Positions 20,126 to 30,037 of a stretch of DNA of 64,000 nucleotides are shown here, piece by piece; the first letter of the stretch is position 1, and every line of letters starts with the position of its first letter. The translations under genes were made by a program, and so were the position numbers. Source of the DNA: Actinomycetes bacterium. GTDB taxonomy: Bacteria; Actinomycetota; Acidimicrobiia; Acidimicrobiales; RAAP-2. The notes under the pieces are model-generated. The model saw only the letters and a program-made list of their open reading frames with translations. It was not told the DNA's origin and did no database searches. The DNA is taken from assembly GCA_021793395.1 (NCBI GenBank), contig JAJYSU010000003.1:1-64000 (forward strand), read 5' to 3'.

Positions 20126-21343
20126 ATGATCAGTGGCACCGACCCGCCAGTTTCGACGGGCGAATCACAGTCCCCAGGGGGTCCCGCGAGGCGCGTCCAG
20201 GCCACGGAGCGAATCGCCGAGCGCGTCGCACTGGGAAATGCCCTCGAAGAGCGAACGAATGACGTCGTGCGCTGGTGTCAGTTGGAGTTCGTGAAGCACT
20301 CGGGAACCACCTTCGACGAGGTGGCTGCGCAGGACGCTCGGTGGGAGACCACCTCCTTGGCGGTGCATTCGATCGCCCAATGGCTCACGAGTGGTGTGTC
20401 GGCCGATCACCTTGACCGTGAACAAATTGCTTCGCTGGGCCGGGTGGCAGTACAGCAACGAGGGGCTCGTATGTTGTCCGCCCGCGTCGGCGAGCAACCA
20501 GAGGTTGAGTCCGGTTCGCGACCTAGCCCGCATATCGACACGCACTTCCAGTTGTCGGTCGCTCTTATCACCAGGCTCAACCTCTGGTGGAGCGAAGCGA
20601 CTCGCACCGTGCTGGCCGAGGAGGCTGCCCGATTGGAGATCAGCACGGCCACGCTCGACGAAGCCTGCGACATGGTGATGAAGAGTTGTCGCTCAAGTTT
20701 GGTGCGCATGGCCAAGCAGTTCGACGCGGAGTTCGAATCGCTTTACGAGCGGATGTCGCACCTGGCGCGCTACGACGCGCTCACGGGCCTCGTAAATCGA
20801 GCCACGCTGGTCGAGTGGCTCGAGCGAGCGAACGCTCGACTGGCCCGGCATCCAGGAGGTCTGGTCGTTGCCTTCATGGACGTGGACAACTTCAAGGACG
20901 TGAACGATGCGTACGGACACGCGTGGGGGGACGAAGTGCTCGTCGAACTGGCATCACGTCTCGTCACCCAGATGCGTCCTGAGGACGTCGTCGCTCGTTT
21001 CGGGGGTGATGAATTCGTCGCTATTTTCGCTGACCTGACCGATCCGTTGGACGCGGCGCCGAGGATGGTCGAGCGCCTGCAATCCATCGTCACCGAGCCC
21101 GTGAGAGTGAATGGAGAGGATCTCCACATGACTATCAGTATCGGGATCGCCGTCGTTCAGGGACCCGGATGTTACACAGATGAGGTTCTGGCCCAGGCTG
21201 ATACGGCCATGTACTCGGTCAAGAAGACGGGGAGCAACAAGATCGTCATCGTGGAGAGCGGTTCACCCGACCGGTCCGTTGCGCCACGGTCAGTGGGCTC
21301 CACGCTGCGCCGCAGCAACCAGGGTTCCGACTCGTCTGCGTAG
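20126..21343 (+). CDS. GGDEF-domain diguanylate cyclase
   Basis: RFGGDEFVAIF active-site motif, upstream RPED matching an RxxD I-site, DVDNFKDVNDAYGHAWGDEVL; all-helical N-terminal sensor-like region. Confidence 0.93.
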   Translation: MISGTDPPVSTGESQSPGGPARRVQATERIAERVALGNALEERTNDVVRWCQLEFVKHSGTTFDEVAAQDARWETTSLAVHSIAQWLTSGVSADHLDREQIASLGRVAVQQRGARMLSARVGEQPEVESGSRPSPHIDTHFQLSVALITRLNLWWSEATRTVLAEEAARLEISTATLDEACDMVMKSCRSSLVRMAKQFDAEFESLYERMSHLARYDALTGLVNRATLVEWLERANARLARHPGGLVVAFMDVDNFKDVNDAYGHAWGDEVLVELASRLVTQMRPEDVVARFGGDEFVAIFADLTDPLDAAPRMVERLQSIVTEPVRVNGEDLHMTISIGIAVVQGPGCYTDEVLAQADTAMYSVKKTGSNKIVIVESGSPDRSVAPRSVGSTLRRSNQGSDSSA

Positions 21344-21599
21344 CCGAGGACCTTACGCTCGACGGGTTCGTGATGGCCCCCGTTTACCTTGATCAGCGTG
21401 TCGGATTGCGAATCACCAGAGCCACACTTCGACAGTAGGGGTCAACGGGAATCCCAGAACGAGCCCCGTGACCGCGTAGGACCTCGGTCCATTCTTTTGG
21501 CCGACGTCGTAACGATTAGCAAGATCGGGCAAGTAGAAGTTTCTGGCTGCGCGCACTGATTCGGTCCAGGTATTCCGGAGGCTCTCTGTCTTTGATCTC

Positions 21600-22483
21600 T
21601 CAGGCCGCGTGAGCCCGAGATTGCTCAGCGTAGTCTCCCTCGACCTCGCTCGGCGTTTGGTCGTTCAGTTCGCCGTGGAGTCGTTCGTCGTTAAACCACG
21701 ACACCCACGCGCAGGTCGCTATTTCGAGGTCGTCGAGTTCGTTCCCGTGGCCCCGGTCATGTAGGCGATGTCGCTTGTCCGCACGGCATCGAGACGTCCC
21801 TGGTTGACGTGTCGGCTCACGAGGCCCCCTGGATAGTTCGCGTTCGGGTCGGCCTTCGTGGTGACCCGGAACAGACGCGGACACGTTCCTGGTAGTCCCC
21901 GGGCGCACGCGCATCGCCACGGCCTTCTCGTTCACGGGCTGACCGGCCTCGCGAAGGTCTGTGGTGGCGGAGCCGTAGTTCCCATGGGGGTGTGGTACGA
22001 GTCCGTGATCGCCTCGTCGATCTCGTCGATCTCGTCGATCTCGTCGCGGCGCCACTTCGCCGGCGTGGTTCGTCGTTAGCTACGGCGCCACTGGTAAGGG
22101 CCCCAACGCGAGACCTCGAGCAGTCGCGCCACGCGGTCGACGTCGAAGGTCGCGCACTCCTTTCATCAGAGCGAACCTTGGCGCGGTGGGGGACTCGCGG
22201 CGACGTACGCGGCCGCTTCTTGTACGAACTCGTTGTCCTTCGCCTGTTCGGTGACCTGGCGACCAGGCGCACGAGCTCGGCTCGCTCGGTGGCGCTGAGG
22301 CTCGTCACTCGTTCCCTCGAGCGTCCGGGCGTCGACGTTCGTCACGGACCATCGCCGTAGCGAGTTCTCGGCCACCACGATCTCTCTCGCGACCTCGGTG
22401 ACGCGTGGACCCGAGTCAATGACGCGGTGGGCCGCCTCGATTCTGAATTCGAGAGTGATCTTCCTTCTGGTTGGTGGTGTCAT
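21600..22483 (-). pseudogene. IS3-family transposase remnants (OrfA and OrfB fragments)
   Basis: OrfA-like TPPTRRKITLEFRIEAAHRVIDSGPRVTEVAREIVVAENSLRRWSV; OrfB C-terminal LDDLEIATCAWVSWFNDERLHGELNDQTPSEVEGDYAEQ; intervening sequence frame-disrupted. Confidence 0.82.
22014..22046. repeat. 9-bp tandem repeat (TCGTCGATC)x3 plus TCGTCG
   Basis: Read directly; lies inside the broken IS3 OrfB. Confidence 0.9.
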
Positions 22484-22634
22484 GGTGACAACCTTCTCGC
22501 CGACTCAACGAGCTGGCTTATCGGGTGTCCACTTCCTCGGAAGTCTCAGACCGTCACGAAAGCGTGGGGGATTGCGGGGCTTCTCCTGCGAGCGCACAAC
22601 GCCAATGAACACCAAAGTACCTGATCAAACCCGG

Positions 22635-22707
22635 TGCGCCGGCCGGGACTTGAACCCGGAACCTGTTGATTAAGAGTCAAATGCTCTGCCAATTGAGCTA
22701 CCGGCGC
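22635..22707 (-). tRNA. tRNA-Lys (CTT)
   Basis: Cloverleaf GCGCCGGTAGCTCAATTGGCAGAGCATTTGACTCTTAATCAACAGGTTCCGGGTTCAAGTCCCGGCCGGCGCA, anticodon CTT. Confidence 0.95.
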
Positions 22708-22744
22708 GAGACGAGTCTATACCGGATCGTACGCGCGCCACGGG

Positions 22745-24181
22745 TTACGGTCGCTGAATGGCCTTCACCTCGAGGAACTCCTCGAAGCCGTAACGTCCCA
22801 GTTCACGGCCGATACCCGACTGTTTGTAACCGCCGAAGGGGGCGACGACGTTGAAGGCGCCACCGTTGATTTCGACTTGACCCGTTCGCAGTTGGCGCGC
22901 GACCTCGAGAGCCTTTTCGTCGCTGCCCGCCCAGACGCCACCGGCGAGTCCGTAGGACGAGTCGTTGGCGATCGCGATGGCTTCTTCTTCGGTGTCGTAG
23001 GGGATGAGGCAGAGGACGGGGCCGAAGATCTCCTCGCGGGCGATCGTCATGTCATTGGTGACGTCGGAGAAGATCGTGGGTGCCACGTAGTAGCCCTCGT
23101 CCAGGCCGACCGGTGGGGCAGTACCGCCGCAGATCAGGCGGGCACCTTCGTTGATCCCCGTCGTTATGTAGTGTCGCACGCGTTCGAGTTGGGCCCCGCT
23201 GACGAGTGGTCCCAGCAGGCTCGAACCAGTGACGGGATCGGCGGGTGCCAGGTTCGTGGCGGCGTTGACGGCGAGGTCTTCAATCTCAGCGAGCCGAGAG
23301 CGCGGAACTACCATCCGTGTCAGGGCCGAGCAGGTTTGACCCGAGTTCAGGTAGCACTTGAAGACACCGTCGGGTACGGCGCGAGAGAGGTCCGCGTCGG
23401 GGAGAATTACGTTGGCGGATTTGCCACCGAGTTCGAGAGACACACGCTTTACCATCTCTGCGGCGATCTGCATGACGCGCTTTCCCGCGCGCGTGGAGCC
23501 CGTGAAGGAGACCATGTCCGTCTTGGGGTGCGCGACGAGTGCTTCACCGACGACGGGGCCAACTCCGGTGATGAGATTGAACACGCCGTGGGGCAAACCG
23601 ACATCGTTGATGATGTCGGCGAGGAGAAAAGCGTTCACGGGGGCGACCTCGCTCGGTTTGAGAACCACCGTGCATCCCGCACCGAGGGCCGCGGCAACCT
23701 TGTTGGCGATCTGGTGTAGTGGGTAATTCCACGGAGTTATTGCCACCACCACGCCTACCGGCTCTCGTAGGAGGAGCGAGTTTCCGACGACCTCTTCCCA
23801 CACGAAATCCTTCGTGCGCTGGGCGTTGTCGGCAAAGGTCGCTGTCGGCAGGCCCACCTGGATCGCCTTGGCAAGGGCGAGGGGCATACCTACTTCGTGC
23901 GCGATGGTGAGGGCAATCTCGTCACCGCGTTGAACGAGCTGGTCGGAAATTCGCTGCAGAAAATCGGCTCGTTCGGCGGGGGCGGTACGGGACCACGAGG
24001 GGAAGGCCGCGGCCGCAGCGTCGACCGCGCGGTTGGCTTCGTCGACGGTACCTTCGGGAACCGTGGCGTAGGGTTCCCCTGTGCCCGACGTGGTGACGGT
24101 GAGCGCCGAGGGAGAGGCCGCGGGAACCCACTGTCCGTCAATGTAGAAGGACTCGCGTGCGATCATCATGGTCACCCCCAT
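22745..24181 (-). CDS. Aldehyde dehydrogenase family protein
   Basis: [86 protein letters not shown]. Start may be 15-18 nt shorter. Confidence 0.95.
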   Translation of the reverse strand: MGVTMMIARESFYIDGQWVPAASPSALTVTTSGTGEPYATVPEGTVDEANRAVDAAAAAFPSWSRTAPAERADFLQRISDQLVQRGDEIALTIAHEVGMPLALAKAIQVGLPTATFADNAQRTKDFVWEEVVGNSLLLREPVGVVVAITPWNYPLHQIANKVAAALGAGCTVVLKPSEVAPVNAFLLADIINDVGLPHGVFNLITGVGPVVGEALVAHPKTDMVSFTGSTRAGKRVMQIAAEMVKRVSLELGGKSANVILPDADLSRAVPDGVFKCYLNSGQTCSALTRMVVPRSRLAEIEDLAVNAATNLAPADPVTGSSLLGPLVSGAQLERVRHYITTGINEGARLICGGTAPPVGLDEGYYVAPTIFSDVTNDMTIAREEIFGPVLCLIPYDTEEEAIAIANDSSYGLAGGVWAGSDEKALEVARQLRTGQVEINGGAFNVVAPFGGYKQSGIGRELGRYGFEEFLEVKAIQRP

Positions 24182-24272
24182 GAGCGCTCGTCGCGCTCAC
24201 CGCGCAATCTACTCGGCGTGACACCTCGCGGACTCGGTTCTTCGACGATCAAGTGCGATCGCGACTTCATGG

Positions 24273-24347
24273 GGTGAGCGACGGGGGTCGAACCCGCGAC
24301 CTCCAGGACCACAACCTGGCGCTCTAACCAACTGAGCTACGCCCACC
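24273..24347 (-). tRNA. tRNA-His (GTG)
   Basis: G(-1)GTGGGCGTAGCTCAGTTGGTTAGAGCGCCAGGTTGTGGTCCTGGAGGTCGCGGGTTCGACCCCCGTCGCTCAC-C, anticodon GTG, C73. Confidence 0.95.
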
Positions 24348-24426
24348 ACGTACGTGACTGATCCAGTATGGCACAGGTAATGAGGTGACCCAACGTGCGG
24401 GGCCATGCTCACTACGATGGCTCCGA

Positions 24427-24500
24427 GCCCCTGTAGCTCAACTGGATAGAGCAGACGGTTTCTACCCGTCAGGCTGCGGGTTCGACTCCTGCCGGGGGCA
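24427..24500 (+). tRNA. tRNA-Arg (TCT)
   Basis: GCCCCTGTAGCTCAACTGGATAGAGCAGACGGTTTCTACCCGTCAGGCTGCGGGTTCGACTCCTGCCGGGGGCA, anticodon TCT. Confidence 0.95.
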
Positions 24501-24669
24501 CAAGGCGAGGCCCGTACGATCACGGAGGCGTCGTGCGATGTTCGAATTTCGGCGCGCTGCAACGTCGAAAATCATGAAAAGTGACCATTTTTGATGCGCG
24601 GCCTTTGCTACTCTCTCACGGGTCATCGATGTTCGTGGGCGAGGGGTCTTCGGCTCGTGGCAGGGGGGG

Positions 24670-24681
24670 TAGAGTCGATCA
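24670..24681 (+). promoter_or_regulatory. Candidate -10 (TAGAGT) six nt before potA ATG
   Basis: TAGAGT-CGATCA-ATG. Confidence 0.5.
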
Positions 24682-25887
24682 ATGTCGAACCGCACCGTTG
24701 ACATGACAGAGGTCTCGAGTGGTTTCGCCGACGTGAGTGCGGGGCGTAAGCCCATCGTTACGATCGAGCACGTCACGAAGATCTTTCAAGACGCCCCCGC
24801 AGTAGACGACCTCAACTTGGAAATCTACGAGGGTGAGTTCTTCAGCCTTCTCGGTCCGTCGGGCTGCGGGAAGACGACGACGCTACGCATGCTCGGAGGT
24901 TTCGAGGAGCCAACGTCAGGTCGTATCTTTCTGGGCGGCAAGGAGGTTACCTACCTCGCGCCGTACCGGCGCGACGTGAACACAGTGTTTCAGTCCTACG
25001 CGCTGTTTCCTCACCTGAGCATCTTCGAGAATGTCGCCTTTGGGCTGAAGCGCAAGCGTATGGATAAAGCCGAGATTCGTCGACGGGTGTCGACGATGCT
25101 CGAACTCGTGGACTTGCCCCACATGGAGGGGCGGCGCACCTCGCAGTTATCGGGCGGTCAGCAGCAGCGAGTGGCGTTGGCTCGGGCTCTGGTGAACGAA
25201 CCCACCCTCTTGCTGCTCGACGAGCCAATGTCGGCATTGGACGCCAAGCTTCGTCACCAGATGCAGATTGAGTTGAAGCGCATCCAGACGCAAGTGGGCA
25301 TCACCTTCCTCTACGTCACTCACGATCAGGAGGAGGCCATGACCATGTCGGACCGCCTCGTCGTGATGCGACTGGGTCGTATTGAGGGGATCGGTTCGCC
25401 ACGCGAGGTGTACGACCGTCCCACCACCGAGTTCGTCGCGACCTTTCTGGGCGCCTCGAACCTCCTCGCGGGTGACGTGACCGCCCTCGAGGGTTCGGTG
25501 GCGACGGTGACCCTGACGAGTGGCACGACCCTGCGAGTGGGCGCTGAGCGACTACCCGAGAAGCGAGTAGGACTGAGCGTGAAGGTGGGCGTGCGCCCAG
25601 AGAAGATCACGATCGGTGCCGGCGACGGCGGCACGATGTCCGGTCAGAACAGCCTGCGGGGTCGTGTGAGGGTCTCGACCTTTACCGGCGTTGGCAATCA
25701 GTACATCGTGGAGACGTCGTGGGGAACTGACCTCACCGTCTACGCCCAGAACATCGGTCAGGCCGCGGCACCACGCAGTGGTGATGAGGTGGTGCTCACG
25801 TGGCCAGTCGAGCACACGTTCGCAGTGCACCCGATGGCGCACGGATCGGTAGAAGAAGAAGCAACAATGGGGGAAATTGATGAGTGA
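24682..25887 (+). CDS. potA: Spermidine/putrescine-type ABC transporter ATP-binding protein
   Basis: Walker A GPSGCGKTTTLRMLGG, LSGGQQQRVALARAL, LLLDEPMSALDAKLR, TOBE region VGVRPEKITI; followed by potD/B/C-like genes. Confidence 0.93.
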   Translation: MSNRTVDMTEVSSGFADVSAGRKPIVTIEHVTKIFQDAPAVDDLNLEIYEGEFFSLLGPSGCGKTTTLRMLGGFEEPTSGRIFLGGKEVTYLAPYRRDVNTVFQSYALFPHLSIFENVAFGLKRKRMDKAEIRRRVSTMLELVDLPHMEGRRTSQLSGGQQQRVALARALVNEPTLLLLDEPMSALDAKLRHQMQIELKRIQTQVGITFLYVTHDQEEAMTMSDRLVVMRLGRIEGIGSPREVYDRPTTEFVATFLGASNLLAGDVTALEGSVATVTLTSGTTLRVGAERLPEKRVGLSVKVGVRPEKITIGAGDGGTMSGQNSLRGRVRVSTFTGVGNQYIVETSWGTDLTVYAQNIGQAAAPRSGDEVVLTWPVEHTFAVHPMAHGSVEEEATMGEIDE

Positions 25888-27184
25888 CAACAACAACACT
25901 GGTGCGCCGTACGAGGGGATCGATCCCGCGCTGTGGCGTGGACTGACCCAACGGCGCCTCTCGAGGCGTCAAGCACTTGGTGTGGCCGGCGGTGGTATCG
26001 CCGCCTCGCTCTTCCTGGCATCGGGTGCCGCCTCGGGCGCCTCGTTACCCAACGCCAAGGTGGGTAACGCGACGTGGTGGAAGAAGGAGAAGTTGCACCA
26101 TACAGTGAACTTTGCCAACTGGCCGCTCTACATCGACACGCTGAACGGTAAGTATCCGTCGTTGGAGCACTTCACACAGACGACGAAGATCAAGGTGAAC
26201 TACTTCCAGGTGATTGACGACAACACGTCCTTCTACGCCAAGATCCGACCATCGCTCGCCGCGGGCCAGTACACCGGTTACGACATTGTCGTCATGACCA
26301 ACAACAACCCGCCGTTGGGCTACCTCATGGAGCTGGGCTGGCTGGTTCCGCTTGATCACTCAATGATGCCCAACTTTAAGAAGTACGCGGGCCCGCTCGT
26401 GAAGAATCCCCCGTGGGATCGGGGGAACAAGTACACGATGGCCTGGCAGTCGGGGTGGACGTCGGTGGCCTACAACTCCAAGCAGGTGAAGGACCCCGGC
26501 GATAGCGTGCATATCTTGTTCGATAAGAAGTACGCCGGGCGCGTCGGCATGCTGAGCGACCCCTTCGAGCTCGGAAGCGTCGGCCTCCTGGCTCTGGGCA
26601 TCGAACCGGCATCGTCGACGGAGAAGGACTGGTCGAAGGCGGCGACGCTCCTGCAGAAGCAGAAGAGCGACGGTATTGTGGCCGCTTACTACGACCAGAG
26701 TTACATCCAGCACCTCAAGAACGGCGACGTCTGGGTGTCGCAGGCCTACTCCGGGGACATCTACCAGGCGAACCTGAGCGCTAAGTACAAGGATCTCGTC
26801 TTGATGATTCCCAAAGAGGGTCTCATGATGTGGACGGACAACATGTGCATTCCGCTCTACGCCCAGAATCCGAAGGACGCCATGACGTTGATGGACTACT
26901 ACTACAGCCCGGTCACGCAGTCTGTCGTCGAGTACTACAACGACTACATCTGCCCGGTGCCCGATGCCAAGCAGCAGCTCCTGCACCCCACGAGTTGGAA
27001 CAAGGCGGCACTGGCCAAACTCAAGCCTGAGATCGGGCTGCCAACCTCGGCCACCGCTGATTCGCCTCTGGTTTTCCCGTCGGGTCGTGAGGCCAAACTG
27101 ACCAAGACGTACTACCAGTTCAAGAACCAAGAGGAAATCAACACGTGGACCAACTTGTTCATGCCGATCATCCAGGGGGCGTAG
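25880..27184 (+). CDS. Extracellular polyamine-binding protein (PotD-like), probable Tat signal
   Basis: LSRRQALGVAGGGIAASLFLASGAASG signal; VNFANWPLYID, YDIVVMTNNN, MWTDNMCIPLYAQNPKDAMTLMDYYYSP. Confidence 0.9.
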   Translation: MSDNNNTGAPYEGIDPALWRGLTQRRLSRRQALGVAGGGIAASLFLASGAASGASLPNAKVGNATWWKKEKLHHTVNFANWPLYIDTLNGKYPSLEHFTQTTKIKVNYFQVIDDNTSFYAKIRPSLAAGQYTGYDIVVMTNNNPPLGYLMELGWLVPLDHSMMPNFKKYAGPLVKNPPWDRGNKYTMAWQSGWTSVAYNSKQVKDPGDSVHILFDKKYAGRVGMLSDPFELGSVGLLALGIEPASSTEKDWSKAATLLQKQKSDGIVAAYYDQSYIQHLKNGDVWVSQAYSGDIYQANLSAKYKDLVLMIPKEGLMMWTDNMCIPLYAQNPKDAMTLMDYYYSPVTQSVVEYYNDYICPVPDAKQQLLHPTSWNKAALAKLKPEIGLPTSATADSPLVFPSGREAKLTKTYYQFKNQEEINTWTNLFMPIIQGA

Positions 27185-28062
27185 AGCGTACTCACCACCG
27201 CCGGGGCTCGTGGGGTAAGCGCCTGGCGCCGTACCTGCTGAGTCTTCCGGCGGTGGTGTGGCTGCTGTTGTTGTTCCTGGTACCACTCGCGATCATGTTG
27301 TCGCTCTCACTCAAGACGTGCAACCCCGCCTCGGGGACGTGCTACATGACGTGGAGTTGGGGCGAGTTACCGCATCAGGTGAACCTTTACCGCACCCAAT
27401 TCATCACCAGCCTGGAGTACGCGGCTGCCGCGACGATCGTCGATCTGGTCGTGTCGTTTCCCATCGCGTACTGGATCGCGTTCCACGGCGGGCGCAAGAA
27501 GAACTTCTTCTTGATGATGCTGCTTGTGCCGTTCTTCGTGTCGTTCGTGATCCGTACGCTGGTGTGGGAGTTCATCCTTTCCAACAATGGGTTCTTCATG
27601 ACCTTCCTGCGTCACGCGCACCTCATCTCGGCGAACTTCCACGTTCTGGGCACGGGGTACGCGGTCATCGCGGGGCTCTCCTACAACTATCTTCCCTTCA
27701 CTGCGTTGCCGTTGTACGTGGCACTCGAGAGAATCGATCGGCGGGTCCTTGAAGCCGCGTACGACCTCTACGCGTCGCGGCGTGAAGCCTTTCAACGAGT
27801 CATCGTGCCCCTCGCGATACCGGGTATCTTCGCGGCGTTTCTCCTCACCTTTATTCCGGCCTTCGGGGACTACGTCAACCAGCAGATCCTGGGCGGCACG
27901 TCGAGCACGATGATCGGTACCGTTATTCAGAACACCTTCCTTGTGACCGGTGATTACGCCGCCGGCTCGTCGTTGTCGGTGGTGCTGCTGGTGATATCGC
28001 TGTTGGGGATCTGGCTCTACGCGAGAGTGCTGGGGTCGAGATCGATTGAGGAGTACCTGTGA
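27145..28062 (+). CDS. ABC transporter permease (PotB-like); start uncertain
   Basis: Hydrophobic protein with EAAYDLYASRREAFQRVIVPLAIPGIFAAFLLTFIPAFGDYV permease motif. Confidence 0.88.
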   Translation: MDQLVHADHPGGVERTHHRRGSWGKRLAPYLLSLPAVVWLLLLFLVPLAIMLSLSLKTCNPASGTCYMTWSWGELPHQVNLYRTQFITSLEYAAAATIVDLVVSFPIAYWIAFHGGRKKNFFLMMLLVPFFVSFVIRTLVWEFILSNNGFFMTFLRHAHLISANFHVLGTGYAVIAGLSYNYLPFTALPLYVALERIDRRVLEAAYDLYASRREAFQRVIVPLAIPGIFAAFLLTFIPAFGDYVNQQILGGTSSTMIGTVIQNTFLVTGDYAAGSSLSVVLLVISLLGIWLYARVLGSRSIEEYL

Positions 28063-28922
28063 GCGTGCTAACGGAGTCCGCGCCCACCGCCGCGGCGCCA
28101 ACGGTGGTACCACCGGAGCGGCGACCTCGCCATTGGGGGCGTTTCGTCCTGCCCACGTACTCGTGGCTGGTCATCGCGTACCTGGTGTTTCCCATCGCCG
28201 TGATGTTCGTCTATAGCTTCAATAGGTCAGTCGGCGGCGTGCCGCAGGTGAGCTTCTCGTGGAACGGCTTCACGACCCTGTGGTATCGCGAATGGAATAG
28301 TGCTCCGGGACTAAGTGCGTCGTTCTGGCTGTCGATTCGCCTCGCGGTGATTGCGACCATCGTCTCGGCGATTCTTGGCACCTTGCTGGCGATAGCTCTC
28401 GTGCGCTACCGCCCGAAGCAGTTCCACGGAAAAGGGGTTATCGAGCAGATTCTTTTTATCAATATTGCGGCGCCCGAGATCGTGATGGGTGCGTCGCTGC
28501 TGGGACTTTTCGTGACTTTCAACATTGGTCGCGGCTTTCTCACACTGGTGCTCGCGCACGTGATGTTCTGCATTGCTTACGTGACGGTAACAGTTCGGGC
28601 TCGACTCGCCGGCTTCGACCGTTCTCTGGAGGAGGCGTCGTACGATCTCGGTGCCGGGCCGCTCACGACTTTTCGCAGGATTACTTTGCCCATGATCATG
28701 CCGGGTGTCTTGGCGGGGGCGCTGATGGCGTTCGCTCTGTCGATCGACGACTTCATCACGTCGAACTTCGTCAGCGGCACGAGTACCCCGTTCCCGGTAT
28801 TGATCTACGCCTCGACACGCGTGGGAATTCCGCCGCAAGTGTTCGTGTTCGGAACCGTGATCTTCTCGGTGGGGATTCTCCTCGCGCTGTCGAGCCTGGT
28901 GATTGGCCGCAAGGGGACCTGA
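28059..28922 (+). CDS. ABC transporter permease (PotC-like)
   Basis: EEASYDLGAGPLTTFRRITLPMIMPGVLAGALMAFALSIDDFITSNFVSG. Confidence 0.92.
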   Translation: MSVLTESAPTAAAPTVVPPERRPRHWGRFVLPTYSWLVIAYLVFPIAVMFVYSFNRSVGGVPQVSFSWNGFTTLWYREWNSAPGLSASFWLSIRLAVIATIVSAILGTLLAIALVRYRPKQFHGKGVIEQILFINIAAPEIVMGASLLGLFVTFNIGRGFLTLVLAHVMFCIAYVTVTVRARLAGFDRSLEEASYDLGAGPLTTFRRITLPMIMPGVLAGALMAFALSIDDFITSNFVSGTSTPFPVLIYASTRVGIPPQVFVFGTVIFSVGILLALSSLVIGRKGT

Positions 28923-28976
28923 GATGGTGGGTGGCCCACTCCCGCCCACCGGAGGCGGCGTCCCCGGTGGCTCAGT

Positions 28977-29054
28977 TGGTCGGGGCGCCCGGATTCGAAC
29001 CGGGGACCTCGTGCTCCCAAAGCACGCGCGCTAACCAAGCTGCGCTACGCCCCG
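28977..29054 (-). tRNA. tRNA-Pro (TGG), CCA encoded
   Basis: CGGGGCGTAGCGCAGCTTGGTTAGCGCGCGTGCTTTGGGAGCACGAGGTCCCCGGTTCGAATCCGGGCGCCCCGACCA, anticodon TGG. Confidence 0.95.
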
Positions 29055-29186
29055 CGACCTTCTACGACGACGTCGACGCTACTACGCCGCTCACGCAGTG
29101 GTTGTCCTGGTTCGCTAGGGTGACGCCGCTCGCCGGTGGTACAGTCACCTGCGCGTCATCGTCTTCGACACCAGAGGGGTGGGACT

Positions 29187-30005
29187 GTGGCAACACCGTA
29201 CGAGTGGATTGTGGACGCCCTGGATGAGACGTGGCAGGCGACGGACCGAGTGTTGCGCTCGCGACCGCCCGAGGCGTATGACGCTCCTACCTCGTGTCCC
29301 GGTTGGAGTGTGCGCGACGTGCTGAGTCACCTCGTGGGCTTCGAGGCGTTTCTGCAAGGTGAGCCCGTTCCACCTCACGACGGCGAGTGGCCCGAGTACG
29401 TGCGCAACTCGATCGGCGAGATGAACGAGGCATTCGTCGAAGCGCACCGTCGTGAGCCAGGTGACGCCGTACTCGATCAGTTTCGTGAGGTGACCCGCCT
29501 CGCGGTACGTCGTTTGCGAGGACTGTCGCTCGACGAATGGGAAGTGGTGGGGTGGAGCCCGGAGGGACCGCGTCCGTACCACCGCTTCCAGGAGACCCGT
29601 CTACTCGATAGCTGGATTCACCTCCAGGACATTCGCGACGCGCTTCTCGAGCCCGCCGACGACCATGGCGTCGGCGAGGAGGTCGTGGTCAATCGCTTCG
29701 AAGCGGCTCTGCCCTACGTGGTGGGACGGGCGATGGGCGCCCCCGACGGCACGGTGGTGCGAATCTCTCTGACGGGGCGACTCGCGCGTAGCGTCAACCT
29801 TGAGGTGACGGGTGGTCGAGCGAGTTCGGTGGCGTCGTCGTCGAACCCGCCCACGTTGGAGATCGTCACTCCCGTGGCCCTCTTTTGGCGTCGCGCCGCG
29901 GGACGGATCGACGCGGAAGCCTTTTTGCGCGCGTCGGCGACTGAGGTGCGCGGAGACCGAGAACTCGCGCGGGAGTTCTCGCGGGCGCTCGCGATTATGC
30001 CCTAG
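29187..30005 (+). CDS. Maleylpyruvate isomerase/mycothiol-dependent (DinB-like, TIGR03083-type) family protein
   Basis: SCPGWSVRDVLSHLVGFEAFLQGE; LLDSWIHLQDIRDAL. GTG start. Confidence 0.82.
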   Translation: MATPYEWIVDALDETWQATDRVLRSRPPEAYDAPTSCPGWSVRDVLSHLVGFEAFLQGEPVPPHDGEWPEYVRNSIGEMNEAFVEAHRREPGDAVLDQFREVTRLAVRRLRGLSLDEWEVVGWSPEGPRPYHRFQETRLLDSWIHLQDIRDALLEPADDHGVGEEVVVNRFEAALPYVVGRAMGAPDGTVVRISLTGRLARSVNLEVTGGRASSVASSSNPPTLEIVTPVALFWRRAAGRIDAEAFLRASATEVRGDRELAREFSRALAIMP

Positions 30006-30037
30006 AGGTCCGGGTGTCCGGTAGGCTAGCAACCCTT

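Larger units (their letters stand above)
19359..22707. mobile_element. Putative decayed tRNA-Lys-integrated genomic island
   Basis: Bounded by the truncated tRNA-Lys repeat and intact tRNA-Lys in direct orientation; contains non-coding debris, a GGDEF gene and IS3 transposase fragments. No integrase seen. Confidence 0.55.

Noticed and set aside
22014-22046. Iteron or replication origin
   Set aside because: Repeat is short, in frame within a dead transposase, with no rep gene nearby.
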